The notes below the pieces were generated by a model. That model was not told the DNA's origin and searched no databases. It saw nothing but the letters and a program-made list of their open reading frames with translations. Below are positions 35,229 to 44,361 of a stretch of DNA of 64,000 nucleotides, piece by piece. Position 1 is the stretch's first letter; each line of letters starts with the position of its first letter. This DNA is from Oligoflexus sp. (GTDB taxonomy: Bacteria > Bdellovibrionota_B > Oligoflexia > Oligoflexales > Oligoflexaceae): NCBI GenBank assembly GCA_014378195.1, contig JACMOC010000083.1, forward strand, positions 1 through 64,000, in the 5' to 3' direction. A program made the position numbers and the translations under genes.

Positions 35229-36281
35229 TCATTTAAGTTCTGTTTGCCAGGACAGGCCGTAGGTCTCGCCTCGACGATCCGCTTGAATTATGGGCTCCAG
35301 GCTTTGTTTTGGTGGTATTGGAAGATCAAGCACTGTGCTTTTGGCTGAGGACTTATGCAGGAGTATGGATTCCGCCACACTTGCGCCCCAAACCGCTACA
35401 AATCCGAAGAGAGCGAGGTTTTTCTTTTGTTTTACGTCGGCGATAAATTTGTTGTTGGCGCTATAAAAGTCTTCACGCTGCTGGTCTGTGAGTCCGGGTT
35501 TGGTGCTCACGAAAGTGTTTAATTTTTGGCGGTCCGTAATTGTCTTATTGTTGGAAACGACGCTTGCCAGCGCTGCAACTTGCAGAACGGCTGCCCCACC
35601 ACCGAGTATGTAGGAATCGTTATGAAACTGAGGAAATCCAAAGGGAAGAAATTGCGTAAAATGGAGGCGTCGCGATTTTTCGGAAATCTGCACATTGCTA
35701 TCAAGGCCGAGACTACTCTCGTCCCGCATTTTTTTACGGGATTTAGATTTTTTCAGGGTGCCGCCGTTTTTAGCGCTTGCTTGCGTCCCACTGGCCGTTG
35801 CGGTCGAGAAAGCCGAGGCCTCTGGTTGAACCTTATTTTTAGAGGAAGATTTTTGCGGCTGCGAAGTTGCTATCCCGCTTGACTCTGGGCTTACTTCAGC
35901 CGCCTGAGCCGATTTTTCCCGTTTGCGTGTGTCGGGACCAAGGTGAGACTTAATGTTGTTAAAAAAGCTTACGACTGTGGGATCAAGAACTTCGTCCGAA
36001 TCGATCTGAACATTGCGATCGAGGGTAAGGGCCTGCATGAAGCTCTGTCCGGAATTTTTTTTATCGCCGCGCATGTACTGACAGATACCGATAAACTTGA
36101 GTATGAACGATTTTTCCTCGTCCGCTCCTGCTTTTTTCAAGGCGGATTTGAACTGGAGCTCGGCAACTGGGAATTGATTTCGGACATAAGACTGGTATCC
36201 GTCTTCGAAAGTCTGCGCTTGAAGCGGCAAACTTATCAAAAGACAGCCCAGTATTAGGCTCAGAAACCAAAATTTGGTCAT
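35229..36281 (-). CDS. Exported TPR/membrane-anchored companion protein
   Basis: A 350-residue exported protein with signal peptide (cleavage near LQAQ at 23). A short TPR-like helical domain occupies residues 25-120. A basic, Ser/Lys-rich disordered linker spans about 120-200, and two hydrophobic segments near 227-245 and 288-305 suggest the C-terminal part is membrane embedded. The pattern of exported TPR domain, linker and membrane part resembles envelope machinery adaptors. It is upstream of the 973-residue TPR gene and probably co-transcribed. I do not recognise a family. Confidence 0.7.
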   Translation of the reverse strand: MTKFWFLSLILGCLLISLPLQAQTFEDGYQSYVRNQFPVAELQFKSALKKAGADEEKSFILKFIGICQYMRGDKKNSGQSFMQALTLDRNVQIDSDEVLDPTVVSFFNNIKSHLGPDTRKREKSAQAAEVSPESSGIATSQPQKSSSKNKVQPEASAFSTATASGTQASAKNGGTLKKSKSRKKMRDESSLGLDSNVQISEKSRRLHFTQFLPFGFPQFHNDSYILGGGAAVLQVAALASVVSNNKTITDRQKLNTFVSTKPGLTDQQREDFYSANNKFIADVKQKKNLALFGFVAVWGASVAESILLHKSSAKSTVLDLPIPPKQSLEPIIQADRRGETYGLSWQTELK

Positions 36282-36485
36282 GAAACACTCCTTGTCCTAG
36301 AAGGCCTTTCGGAAGATTTGAGGCTAACCTGAGCAGATTCACTGATTATTTGCCCGGCTTATAAAAGAGGCAGCTCGCTAATCCTGAGATAATCTTTACA
36401 AAAAGGTCGAGTCTTACTTTTGTTCCACTTAAGTTCTTTCGGCAGCCACCGATACGCTGGTGGTAACGCAAGGGAGAACGACGCA

Positions 36486-36713
36486 ATGTCAGAAGCATAC
36501 TCAGGCGAAAAAATCTTAGCACGCCAACGTGTTTGCTCAAAATGCCGGTCCTACGTTACTCTGGAACGCCTGAATGAAAAACAGTACGGTTGCCCCCTTT
36601 GTGGTCAACGTCTGAACGCCTATGTAAACCTTCAAAAACCCATTTATGCCGCCGAAGTCAGACGTCTTGTTGAGGCAGAGCATGCTGAGTGGAAAGCAAA
36701 AAAAGACGTTTAA
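36486..36713 (+). CDS. Small zinc-ribbon protein
   Basis: A 75-residue protein from the ATG at 36486, with AAGGGAG upstream. Two Cys pairs, CSKC and CPLC, about 20 residues apart form a classic zinc ribbon, followed by a basic/acidic helical tail. Its partner could be nucleic acid or another protein. No known family is evident. Confidence 0.7.
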   Translation: MSEAYSGEKILARQRVCSKCRSYVTLERLNEKQYGCPLCGQRLNAYVNLQKPIYAAEVRRLVEAEHAEWKAKKDV

Positions 36714-36922
36714 GCTGATTCTGACTGTGCAAATCCCATGCGGTGTATTTTTAACTCACCGACTCTTTTCAAGAATTTCTATAGGTAAGCGTTTTTATCA
36801 AGCCTCCCTCCCTCTGGCGATGAGCAACAGACCTCCTGTCCCCCACCTGCGAAATTGTTTGGACCTTGCGTTTAGTCGTTGTATTAGTCTTACTTGTACG
36901 ACGAACCAAGTGGAGTAGGGCG

Positions 36923-37816
36923 ATGGGCTTAGAGTCAGACGCAAAATCCGATGCGGTTGCTATAGTTGGCTCGGGAGCAGTCGGCCAGATGCTGGCTTAT
37001 TTTTTAAAAAAAGCCAATATCACCACCGTCCTTTGTTACGGCAAAGGTGGCGTGCGGTCTGTTGTGAGCAAAGTCAAACTGCGTAATGCGGTCGAGCATT
37101 TTGAGACCGAAAGCGATGGTCCGCTGCCTCAACTCTGGTTTTTTACCGTAAAAGCTTACGATCTAAAAGCGGCCCTCGATCAGTGGTTACTTCATATCCC
37201 CAGAACAGCCAAAATAGTCATTCTCAGCAATGGATATATCGAAGATGAGGTCGCACCTTTTCGCAAGGTATTTCCGGCTTCCAACATTCGCAAAGGGGTC
37301 GTCAGTCGGGGGGCTAAGTTTGCCGAGGACGGCAGCTTAGAGATCAGCAGCAAAGGGAGCGTGATATGGGGGGGCGCAATTCACACGATCAGTCCCCTTG
37401 AGGACGCAATTTTTGAAGCGCTGAAAGACGAAGGATTTGCGTGGTCAAAGGACGCATGTGACGCGCGAAAGGAGAAGTGGTATTTCAACACCGTTCTCAA
37501 TACTCTGGCTGGTGTGTATCAGCTCGCTCGCAACGGCGATGTGCCCGCACTCGCAGAATACCCTCTGCTTTGTCACGAGGTCTATGTTTTAGGCTCGGTG
37601 CTGTGGCCGGATTGGAAGGCGAAAGAAGACGAACTGAAGACGAAGTTGGATGCCCTGGTTGTTATGACGGCACAAAACGAAAATTCGATGGCGGCTGATA
37701 TTCGCTTAAAACGCCCTACAGAAGCAGCTTATCTTTCAGGTCACGTCAAAACCATTGCCAATGCTGCCACACTCTTGCCTCAGCTTTACTGCTTCAATGC
37801 GAAGTTGAGTGGCTAA
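36923..37816 (+). CDS. Ketopantoate-reductase-family oxidoreductase (PanE/ApbA type)
   Basis: A 297-residue enzyme of the PanE/ApbA fold from the ATG at 36923. The NADPH site is GSGAVGQML at about residues 16-24. The three catalytic positions of ketopantoate reductase are readable: Lys in FTVKAYDL, the K-x-x-x-N pair in EKWYFNTVLN, and the Glu in RPTEAAYLSG preceded by a Ser. The segment NENSMAADIRLKRPTEAAY matches the family closely. It probably reduces ketopantoate or a related 2-keto acid, but the overall sequence looks divergent, and panB or panC are not in the window. The upstream frame starting at 36866 has no ribosome site. Confidence 0.8.
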   Translation: MGLESDAKSDAVAIVGSGAVGQMLAYFLKKANITTVLCYGKGGVRSVVSKVKLRNAVEHFETESDGPLPQLWFFTVKAYDLKAALDQWLLHIPRTAKIVILSNGYIEDEVAPFRKVFPASNIRKGVVSRGAKFAEDGSLEISSKGSVIWGGAIHTISPLEDAIFEALKDEGFAWSKDACDARKEKWYFNTVLNTLAGVYQLARNGDVPALAEYPLLCHEVYVLGSVLWPDWKAKEDELKTKLDALVVMTAQNENSMAADIRLKRPTEAAYLSGHVKTIANAATLLPQLYCFNAKLSG

Positions 37817-37867
37817 GAAAAAAAGCCTGGCCTGCATTTTTCTTTAACACTCTCGCCACGTTTTTTG

Positions 37868-37940
37868 TATGCTCATCATTCAGGTGTCAGATAGCTTAAG
37901 TAATAAGATCCCCGTCTAATGATATTAGGCGGGGTTTTTC
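37868..37940 (+). ncRNA. Candidate small RNA with own promoter and terminator
   Basis: A -35 TTAACA (37844-37849), an 18-base spacer and a -10 TATGCT (37868-37873) precede a strong hairpin with T-run ending near 37938. This would give an RNA of about 60 bases from about 37880. Alternatively the hairpin only terminates the reductase gene 90 bases upstream. Confidence 0.3.
37909..37940 (+). terminator. Rho-independent terminator
   Basis: The hairpin CCCCGTCTAAT, loop GAT, ATTAGGCGGGG is followed by TTTTTCTTT. It lies between the PanE-like gene and the convergent protease gene. Confidence 0.88.
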
Positions 37941-37962
37941 TTTAGATGATTTTGGTTAGTAT

Positions 37963-39021
37963 TTAATGGTCTCGATCATGACAATTTTGGAACGAAGTGT
38001 CGAGATAGGGCATGGTATATCCCATTTCTTTGGATTTGCATCCGATCCAGTTACGATAGTGAGTGAGGTCCATCGATAGCCCGCCGCCGAGGTCGCAGGT
38101 TGAGGCCCCGCGCGTCGGCCCGCTGATCGAGCCTATGACCTGCAGGCACTTCGCGTCCTGTCCGACTATAAAGGTAGGGCCACCCGAGTCGCCGAAACAA
38201 GCGCCGCTGGCGGTTTTGGTTTGAAGTTGAAATTCATTGTAGTGATTATTGATCGACATGATGCTGCTCACAAGCCACATCAAAGGACGCCGCGATTTAT
38301 CGTTCGTCGAGGTAACACCGAAACCTGCGACTATGACAGGCATCGATCCGTAAATGAGATTGGGATCGGCGATACGAACGGGTCTCATGGCCGAAGTCAG
38401 CTCACCTTCAAAACTGAGTATCGCCACATCAGCCAGTTCTTCTAGTGCGGTGGGCGTATTGACGTTTGCATCCATGATGGCCTGATTGAAATGAGGATGA
38501 AGTGCAAATTGTTTCGCTTGAAACCCTGTTGGTATGCCGTTCACACCGAAGCCTATTTCAAAGCTGGAGTTGGACGTCACTCCTTTAAAACAGTGGGCCG
38601 CCGTGACAAGTTGGTTTTTGCCAATCAGGATCGCGGAGCAATAATGATCGTTACCGAAGAGAATACGAAATGTAGAAGCTGTAACGAGATCATCATCCAA
38701 TGCGCCGACCCCACCAACGATTCCTAGATCAGCAGGATCACACGAAACCTTCGGGCTGACATAGGACATCGTTTCTTTGAGCGTGTTCAACGATATCGGA
38801 GGCGCTGTTTCTCTCTTAGGTGAAGATGTATCGATTGCGGACGAACCCAGAACTGGTGGTGTCGTTGAGGAGATTGCTGTCGTGGTGGTGCCGTCTGTGG
38901 CACTTGCCGAAAGATTGCCCGATCCAGCTTTCCCAAAGATAGGACTTCTTGGGGCTGATGCATTGCTGCATGCTCCGAGCGAGACACTAAGGGCTATGGG
39001 GAAGAACCAACGGACGATCAT
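37963..39021 (-). CDS. Chymotrypsin-like (S1A) serine protease lipoprotein
   Basis: A 352-residue lipoprotein protease. Lipobox LGAC with Cys18, then a Ser/Thr-rich linker of about 80 residues that could be a stalk. The protease core is of trypsin type: IVGG-like IVGGVG start of the mature enzyme, His in TAAHCF, Asp in LADVAIL, Ser in CFGDSGGP, with the Cys pairs of S1A enzymes. The N-terminal linker and the zymogen-like IVGG suggest activation by cleavage at the stalk. Surface location is likely. Third of the four S1 lipoproteins in the window. Confidence 0.88.
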   Translation of the reverse strand: MIVRWFFPIALSVSLGACSNASAPRSPIFGKAGSGNLSASATDGTTTTAISSTTPPVLGSSAIDTSSPKRETAPPISLNTLKETMSYVSPKVSCDPADLGIVGGVGALDDDLVTASTFRILFGNDHYCSAILIGKNQLVTAAHCFKGVTSNSSFEIGFGVNGIPTGFQAKQFALHPHFNQAIMDANVNTPTALEELADVAILSFEGELTSAMRPVRIADPNLIYGSMPVIVAGFGVTSTNDKSRRPLMWLVSSIMSINNHYNEFQLQTKTASGACFGDSGGPTFIVGQDAKCLQVIGSISGPTRGASTCDLGGGLSMDLTHYRNWIGCKSKEMGYTMPYLDTSFQNCHDRDH

Positions 39022-39364
39022 GACGAACCTCCAGTTGAGGCCTTATCGGCACCCTCTGGACCGAGCTTGAGGGAAGTTCAAAATAGCAAATTAAACACCA
39101 GTTAAGTCGGAGAGATAGATTCTCGTTTGGAACGCCTTTGCGGCGTTAACTGGAGACTTGGACTGCGCAGAATAGCATTATCTGAGATCGTGCGATTGAA
39201 TGGCCAAGCATGAGGTTTTTTATTTTTCTCGGTAATCTTCGTAGACTCGATCCCGGGTAGGTTTCTATACTCATAGGGATGTGAGAAATTTGAGCGAAGT
39301 TTCTTGGCGCTCGACGAGTTTTTCGTTACAAAGGTTCTTGGGTTTAGATTGCTTAGAGGAAGAC
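39022..39364. other. Divergent intergenic region
   Basis: A spacer of 343 bases between the protease gene and a small membrane-protein gene. A TATACT near 39273 is a possible -10, without a good -35. No gene seen. Confidence 0.4.
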
Positions 39365-39646
39365 ATGTCAAAAAAATTCGATACTGACTCATACGTATCT
39401 CGCTGGGACGACAGACTCATTCCTATCATGCTCGTCGTGATCGTTGCCTCCCTGGCAGGAGCTTATGCTTTGAACATCTTTACACGTCCTTCGTGTACTG
39501 TTCATGACTACGTCTTCTGCGGCACTCCTCTGGACACCTACGAAGGCCATGGCGAGCATAAACGCGAAGCTGGTAACGGACATGACCCTGAAGGTGGTCC
39601 CCATACACCTCCCGGTGAATCTGGGCCTGAAGTCGGTCCTCACTAA
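39365..39646 (+). CDS. Small single-segment membrane protein
   Basis: A 93-residue protein from the ATG at 39365, with AGAGGAAG upstream. A membrane segment lies at about residues 19-40, then a Cys pair in TRPSCTVHDYVFCG, then a hydrophilic Gly/Pro/His/Glu tail. The tail resembles a flexible metal-binding or linker segment. No family recognised. A terminator follows. Confidence 0.6.
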   Translation: MSKKFDTDSYVSRWDDRLIPIMLVVIVASLAGAYALNIFTRPSCTVHDYVFCGTPLDTYEGHGEHKREAGNGHDPEGGPHTPPGESGPEVGPH

Positions 39647-39669
39647 ATCCGTTTAAATTTATATAAAAA

Positions 39670-39711
39670 CAAGCAGGCACGACCGAAATGGTCTGGCCTG
39701 CTTTATTTTTA
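39670..39711 (+). terminator. Terminator after small membrane protein
   Basis: Interrupted hairpin with outer arms AAGCAGG and CCTGCTT and inner arms GACC and GGTC around GAAAT, followed by a TTTATTTTT tail. Confidence 0.7.
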
Positions 39712-39860
39712 TGAAAAATTTATACAAAGCAAGTATCTGATAATTTTAAGTAAAGTAATCTGGATTTCGCTTCCTCTGTTGTTAGGAGGCTAATTATCAA
39801 TTACCATATTATATGTTGCCTGATTATTCCGATAAGCGTATGAGGTCGCAAGGGGGATAT

Positions 39861-40415
39861 ATGGATCAATTCACAACTGAGGATTATCTCGCTTTTATTA
39901 CCAACCGGTATAAAGGCGTCGACTCGTCCGCACTCGCAACATTTCTTGAGGTTGTGAGCATTGCCAAATCGATGAACTGCGGGATGGACGCTTACTTTCA
40001 AAAGCTTGGCATTTCTCACGCTCGTTTTAAAGTCATGATCAACCTACTTTATAGTGAAGCCGAAGGTGGGCTTTCGCCAGCAATGCTCGCTGAGAAGCTG
40101 GGTGTCAAACGAGCGACCGTCACGGGCATACTCGATACTCTGGAAAATGACCAGTGGGTTGAACGCAACCCTGACCCTAACGATAGACGCGGTCTCCTAA
40201 TCCGTATTACGGAAGCCGGGAAAGCTAAACTCGACAGCGTACTGCCGACTCACTATCAACGTATTGGCAAAGCGCTCGAGACATTCAGTGCCACCGAGCA
40301 CGAGCAGCTTAGAGTTTTGATTCGGAAGTTTGGCCAGGGTCTTGACGCCATGGAATCTTCCGTTTGTGATATGGACCCTAAAAAAGATTCAGAATCAGGA
40401 GTGGAACGAGAATGA
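39861..40415 (+). CDS. MarR-family regulator of the efflux operon
   Basis: A 184-residue MarR-type winged-helix regulator from the ATG at 39861, which has GGGGG upstream. The frame begins at 39813 but that start is poor. The recognition block is LAEKLGVKRATVTGILDTLE and the wing is DPNDRRGLLIRIT. It probably represses the pump genes that follow, releasing when a drug or phenolic ligand binds, as EmrR/MprA does. The last codons overlap emrA by four bases. The A/T-rich spacer at 39790-39860 should carry the operator. TAATTATCA and TGATTATT around 39791-39828 are weak inverted arms. Confidence 0.88.
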   Translation: MDQFTTEDYLAFITNRYKGVDSSALATFLEVVSIAKSMNCGMDAYFQKLGISHARFKVMINLLYSEAEGGLSPAMLAEKLGVKRATVTGILDTLENDQWVERNPDPNDRRGLLIRITEAGKAKLDSVLPTHYQRIGKALETFSATEHEQLRVLIRKFGQGLDAMESSVCDMDPKKDSESGVERE

Positions 40416-41368
40416 AAAAAGCACAGAAAGTTGCGATTGGGCTTATCACGGCTATAGTCGTTGGCGTTGTTGTGATGGTCATCGCGGGGCACGGACGTGA
40501 GACAACCGACGATGCGCAGATCGAAGCTCACGTCGTCAACATCTCAGCTCGTATTCCCGGTCAGGTTCAAAAGCTGCTCGTAGCGGATAACCAACAGGTC
40601 AAGGCCGGGGATCCGATACTCGAACTCGACAAAGCCGAGCTGGAGGCTCGCTTAAGTGCCGCAGAAGCAGATCTGGCTTCGGCCCGATCTGGCGTTGAAG
40701 CCGGTGAATCGAATGTTTCGGCCTCCGTGTCCCGTTTGAAATTCGCTGAAATCGAACTCAATCGTGCCCGTAAATTGAACAAAGAGGGTGTGTTAGCGAA
40801 AGCCGAACTCGACAGTGCAATTAACCAGCACGATCAAGCGAAGGCCGCTTACGACACCTCGGTCGCAAGTCTTGGCTCCACGAAAAAAGGAGGCTCATTG
40901 GGAGCTGCGCTGGCGCGTGTCCAGCAGGCGGAAGCATCCCTGGCTCTGGCGCGACTCAACCTGTCCTACACAACAATTACGGCTCCCATCAACGGTATTG
41001 TATCGCGCCGCTCTGTCGAAAGTGGCCAGATGGTTACGCCTATGGTACCTCTGCTCGCCCTGGTCGACCTTGATGATGTTTGGGTCGTTGCAAACTATAA
41101 AGAAGATCAATTGGAAGACATTCGCCTTGGCCAAAAAGCTAAAGTCAAAGTTGACAGCTATGGCAGCAAAACCTTTGAGGCTGAGGTCGCTTCGATCGGT
41201 GCAGCGACAGGGTCGAAGTTCGCTTTGATTCCACCCGACAACGCATCAGGCAATTTCGTGAAAGTTGTTCAGCGGATACCTATCCTTTTGCATTTTAAAA
41301 ACCTCAAACAAGACGCTCTGGCTGTTCGTCCTGGTATGAGTGCTGATGTTACGATCTTCACAAAATAA
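40412..41368 (+). CDS. emrA: HlyD/EmrA-type membrane-fusion protein
   Basis: A 318-residue periplasmic adaptor. One membrane anchor lies at residues 8-27. The biotinyl-lipoyl half (IPGQVQKLLVADNQQVKAGDPILELD) is split by a coiled coil (SAAEADLASA to SLALARLNLSY), closed by the second lipoyl half (TAPINGIVSRRSVESGQMV), and followed by the beta-barrel with VVANYKEDQLEDIRLGQ. It links the inner-membrane pump to the outer-membrane channel. The start codon overlaps the stop of the regulator. Confidence 0.93.
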   Translation: MKKAQKVAIGLITAIVVGVVVMVIAGHGRETTDDAQIEAHVVNISARIPGQVQKLLVADNQQVKAGDPILELDKAELEARLSAAEADLASARSGVEAGESNVSASVSRLKFAEIELNRARKLNKEGVLAKAELDSAINQHDQAKAAYDTSVASLGSTKKGGSLGAALARVQQAEASLALARLNLSYTTITAPINGIVSRRSVESGQMVTPMVPLLALVDLDDVWVVANYKEDQLEDIRLGQKAKVKVDSYGSKTFEAEVASIGAATGSKFALIPPDNASGNFVKVVQRIPILLHFKNLKQDALAVRPGMSADVTIFTK

Positions 41369-41382
41369 TCTTAGGAAAAAGT

Positions 41383-42933
41383 ATGGCTGAGGAGCAAACG
41401 CTCATACAAGGGTCCAAGGTCGGGATCACCATTGCAGCAATGGCTGCTGCTTTGATGGCTATTTTGGATATCTCTATCGTCAACGTCGCTCTAACCGACA
41501 TTCGGGCGAGCTTCGGCACTCCTATCGATCAGATAGCGTGGGTTTCCACTGGGTATATGATGGCAAACGTCGTCGTTATTCCCCTTACCGGTTGGCTTCA
41601 AAAACGTTTTGGTTTTAAAAAATATTTTACCTTTTCTATTATTCTTTTCATCATTGCCTCGGCCCTTTGCGGAAGCGCATGGAACCTGCCTTCTCTGGTA
41701 GCCTTTCGTATACTTCAGGGTATCGGCGGCGGCGCTATTATTCCTACGGCTCAATCGATCCTGTTCAGTCGTTATCCAACGAAGGAACACGGCATGGCGG
41801 GCGCATTGTTTGGTCTTGGTGCGGTGACCGGTCCTTTACTTGGCCCTACCCTGGGTGGTTACCTGATCGATGTTGCCAGCTGGCACTGGATCTTTCTTAT
41901 CAACGTCCCGGTGGGTATTTTCGCTGCTTTTATGGCTTGGAAATATATAGAAGAGCCGGGTTTTGAGGCTTCTAAGAATCCTGTAGACCGGTATGGTTTA
42001 AGTCTGCTCGCGGTGGGTATGGGGTCACTTCAATATGTGTTGGAAGAAGGTAACCGCGACGACTGGTTTTCCAGCAATCTGATCCTGGGGTTAGCTTGTA
42101 TAGCTGCAGTCTCTCTAGTGACATTTGTTGTGCATTCTCTTGAAACAGAGCATCCAATCGTGGATTTGCGGGTGTTTAAGGATACCGCTTATTCCGCGGC
42201 GACGGGTATCAATTTCCTCGTTGGAATGGCCTTGTTTTCGGCCGGTTTTCTCTTCTCGCTCTACTGTGGAGCGGTGATGCATTACAAGGCGCTTGATATC
42301 GGGATACTTTTTTTGAAAGGGTGTTGGATACAGGTGATTATGATGCCGTTCATTGGGAAATTTGCCAGCAAGGTCGACGGCCGCATGATGATCGCTTTCG
42401 GGATGATGGTCCTGGTGATTAGCCTTTGGATGCACACTCAGTTTAGTGCGCAAGCGGATATGACAGCCATGATCAAACCACTGTTTGTGCGGTCGGTTGG
42501 ACTCTCTTTCATCTTTGTGCCTCTCAGCATTTTGGCCTTGTCGGGGCTTCCGGCGCGGCAACGAGGGAACGGAGCTGGCCTTTTCAACCTTACGCGAGAG
42601 CTGGGCGGCTCAATCGGAACAGCATGGATGAGTACCATGCTCAATCGTCAGCAGGTGCGTGCGACATCCTATTACGCCGAACACGTGACAGCGATGAGTC
42701 CGCAGACTATCGAACGTTTGCAAAGTATTAGGTCAGGAGTAGGTTGGCGATTCTCGGATCCTGTCACGAGCGGTTATGCCGTCATTGCTAACACGATCCA
42801 GACGCAGGGTATGGTTAAGGCATTTAACAACTGCTTTTGGTATGTGACAGCGATTTTTGCCTGCGGAATGCTCTTTATATTTTTCCTTAAAAAACCCCAA
42901 AAAGGTGGAGCAGCCATTCATGACGCACATTAA
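41383..42933 (+). CDS. emrB: EmrB/QacA-type drug efflux transporter
   Basis: A 516-residue DHA2-family major facilitator with 14 predicted helices. Motif D1 (ALMAILDISIVNVAL) is in helix 1 at about 21-35. Motif A-like WLQKRFGFKK follows helix 2, and motif C GAVTGPLLGPTLGG is in helix 5. It exports hydrophobic drugs or uncouplers with proton drive through the adaptor and TolC. It is 14 bases after emrA with overlap into the TolC gene. Confidence 0.93.
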   Translation: MAEEQTLIQGSKVGITIAAMAAALMAILDISIVNVALTDIRASFGTPIDQIAWVSTGYMMANVVVIPLTGWLQKRFGFKKYFTFSIILFIIASALCGSAWNLPSLVAFRILQGIGGGAIIPTAQSILFSRYPTKEHGMAGALFGLGAVTGPLLGPTLGGYLIDVASWHWIFLINVPVGIFAAFMAWKYIEEPGFEASKNPVDRYGLSLLAVGMGSLQYVLEEGNRDDWFSSNLILGLACIAAVSLVTFVVHSLETEHPIVDLRVFKDTAYSAATGINFLVGMALFSAGFLFSLYCGAVMHYKALDIGILFLKGCWIQVIMMPFIGKFASKVDGRMMIAFGMMVLVISLWMHTQFSAQADMTAMIKPLFVRSVGLSFIFVPLSILALSGLPARQRGNGAGLFNLTRELGGSIGTAWMSTMLNRQQVRATSYYAEHVTAMSPQTIERLQSIRSGVGWRFSDPVTSGYAVIANTIQTQGMVKAFNNCFWYVTAIFACGMLFIFFLKKPQKGGAAIHDAH

Positions 42934-44311
42934 AAATAAGTCCTTCGGTCAACTTGTTTCATGGTCGCTTGCGATTACGCTTCTAGCCATGAGCTCCGGT
43001 TTACAAGCTCAAGATAACAATCAGACGACAATGCAACTCCAGATCGTGGCGCCAGCAACGGCAGGTGCGTTAACGCTTGAACAGGCGATGGGCATGGCTT
43101 ACACGCACAGTTATAGCCGTCAGTCCGTTGAACAGGATAAGTTGGGATCGCAGGCACGGCAGCAGCAGTATGAGGGCGGCCTTGGTCCCAAGGTGAGCGT
43201 GGAAGCGGCGCGCGGTTGGATCGACAAAAACGTCAATAAACTTGCCGGTCAAAACCTGCCGACGGGGCAGCAGTTCCCTGATCAGATTGAATCGGTAGGC
43301 GTTGTGGTTTTACAGCCTTTGACAGCCTTCATAAGCGGAATCGATCGGCGCGAGGCCGAAAGAAAACAAGAGAAATCTTTCGACAGCCAGATTATAACCG
43401 AAGCAAACACAGCGAAACTCCGTGGGGCCGAGGCGTATATACAAGCTCTGAAAGCCGTACGTTTTCAAGCGATCAACCGTGAGAGCCAGGATTTGATACT
43501 CAAACAAAAGAAGGACGCCAACTCTCTTCGGAACGCGGGCAAACTTTCCGAGCTTGATTATTCACGGTTTGAGCTGGCTGCATCCGAAGCGAGTTCCGCG
43601 GTCATAGGAGCGGAAGCCCAATTGCGCGTGGCAAGCGATAACCTTCGGGAAGCTCTTGGAATTGCCCCGGGACAGGCTCTGCATCTGGCCGAATTAAGCG
43701 AAATAAAAACTGAGACTAGCGCGAGCGAGTCTCGCGAACGAAGTGAGTTAACAGGGGCCTCGCACCGCGTGGAAGTGATCGAAAGTCAGATTAAGGCGCA
43801 GAAAGTCGACTATTGGCCGCAGGTAAACGCCTTTCTTCGCGCGAGCCGTGATTATGCGTTGGAAGATGTAAATGTGGCTTTTGGTGGACTCAATTTCCAT
43901 TTACCTAAAGAAGATTTCCGAGATCAGTTGTCTTATGGGTTCAACCTTCAGTGGGATATCTGGGACTGGGGAACCCGTTCCGGTCGTTCGGCCGAACTGG
44001 GAACAAATCTCTCCAAAGCGCGCTTAGCGAAGGACGATATAGCATCGCGCCTTCGCGTTGAGACATCCCAGGCCGAAGCCGAATGGGATAGGGCGACCCA
44101 AACTTTAAAAAATGCCCAGGTCGCAGACAAATTGAGTGCTAACATCCTTCGTTCCTTCGATCTGCGATTTAGAAACGGCCTTGCTACAACAACAGATCTT
44201 TTGAGTGTGCAGCGAGACCGTACAAGGGCCCAGGCGAACCTCGCAAATGCGACTTACGACCTCCATGGTGCCCTGCTCCGTAAAAAGCGCGCTGAAGGCG
44301 TGATTCTTTAA
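42920..44311 (+). CDS. TolC-family outer-membrane efflux channel
   Basis: A 463-residue outer-membrane channel component from the ATG at 42920, which overlaps the emrB stop by 14 bases. The frame begins at 42857. A signal peptide ends at GLQAQ. Two OEP domains follow (LTLEQAMGMAYTHS in the first repeat). Long coiled helices carry Glu/Ala/Lys-rich heptads, and the second repeat contains FNLQWDIWDWGTRSG. It completes a one-operon tripartite pump with EmrA and EmrB. Confidence 0.9.
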   Translation: MTHIKNKSFGQLVSWSLAITLLAMSSGLQAQDNNQTTMQLQIVAPATAGALTLEQAMGMAYTHSYSRQSVEQDKLGSQARQQQYEGGLGPKVSVEAARGWIDKNVNKLAGQNLPTGQQFPDQIESVGVVVLQPLTAFISGIDRREAERKQEKSFDSQIITEANTAKLRGAEAYIQALKAVRFQAINRESQDLILKQKKDANSLRNAGKLSELDYSRFELAASEASSAVIGAEAQLRVASDNLREALGIAPGQALHLAELSEIKTETSASESRERSELTGASHRVEVIESQIKAQKVDYWPQVNAFLRASRDYALEDVNVAFGGLNFHLPKEDFRDQLSYGFNLQWDIWDWGTRSGRSAELGTNLSKARLAKDDIASRLRVETSQAEAEWDRATQTLKNAQVADKLSANILRSFDLRFRNGLATTTDLLSVQRDRTRAQANLANATYDLHGALLRKKRAEGVIL

Positions 44312-44361
44312 GGTCTAAACAAAGTTAAAAGGCTGGTCAACTTTTGCAGTTGGCTGGTCGC

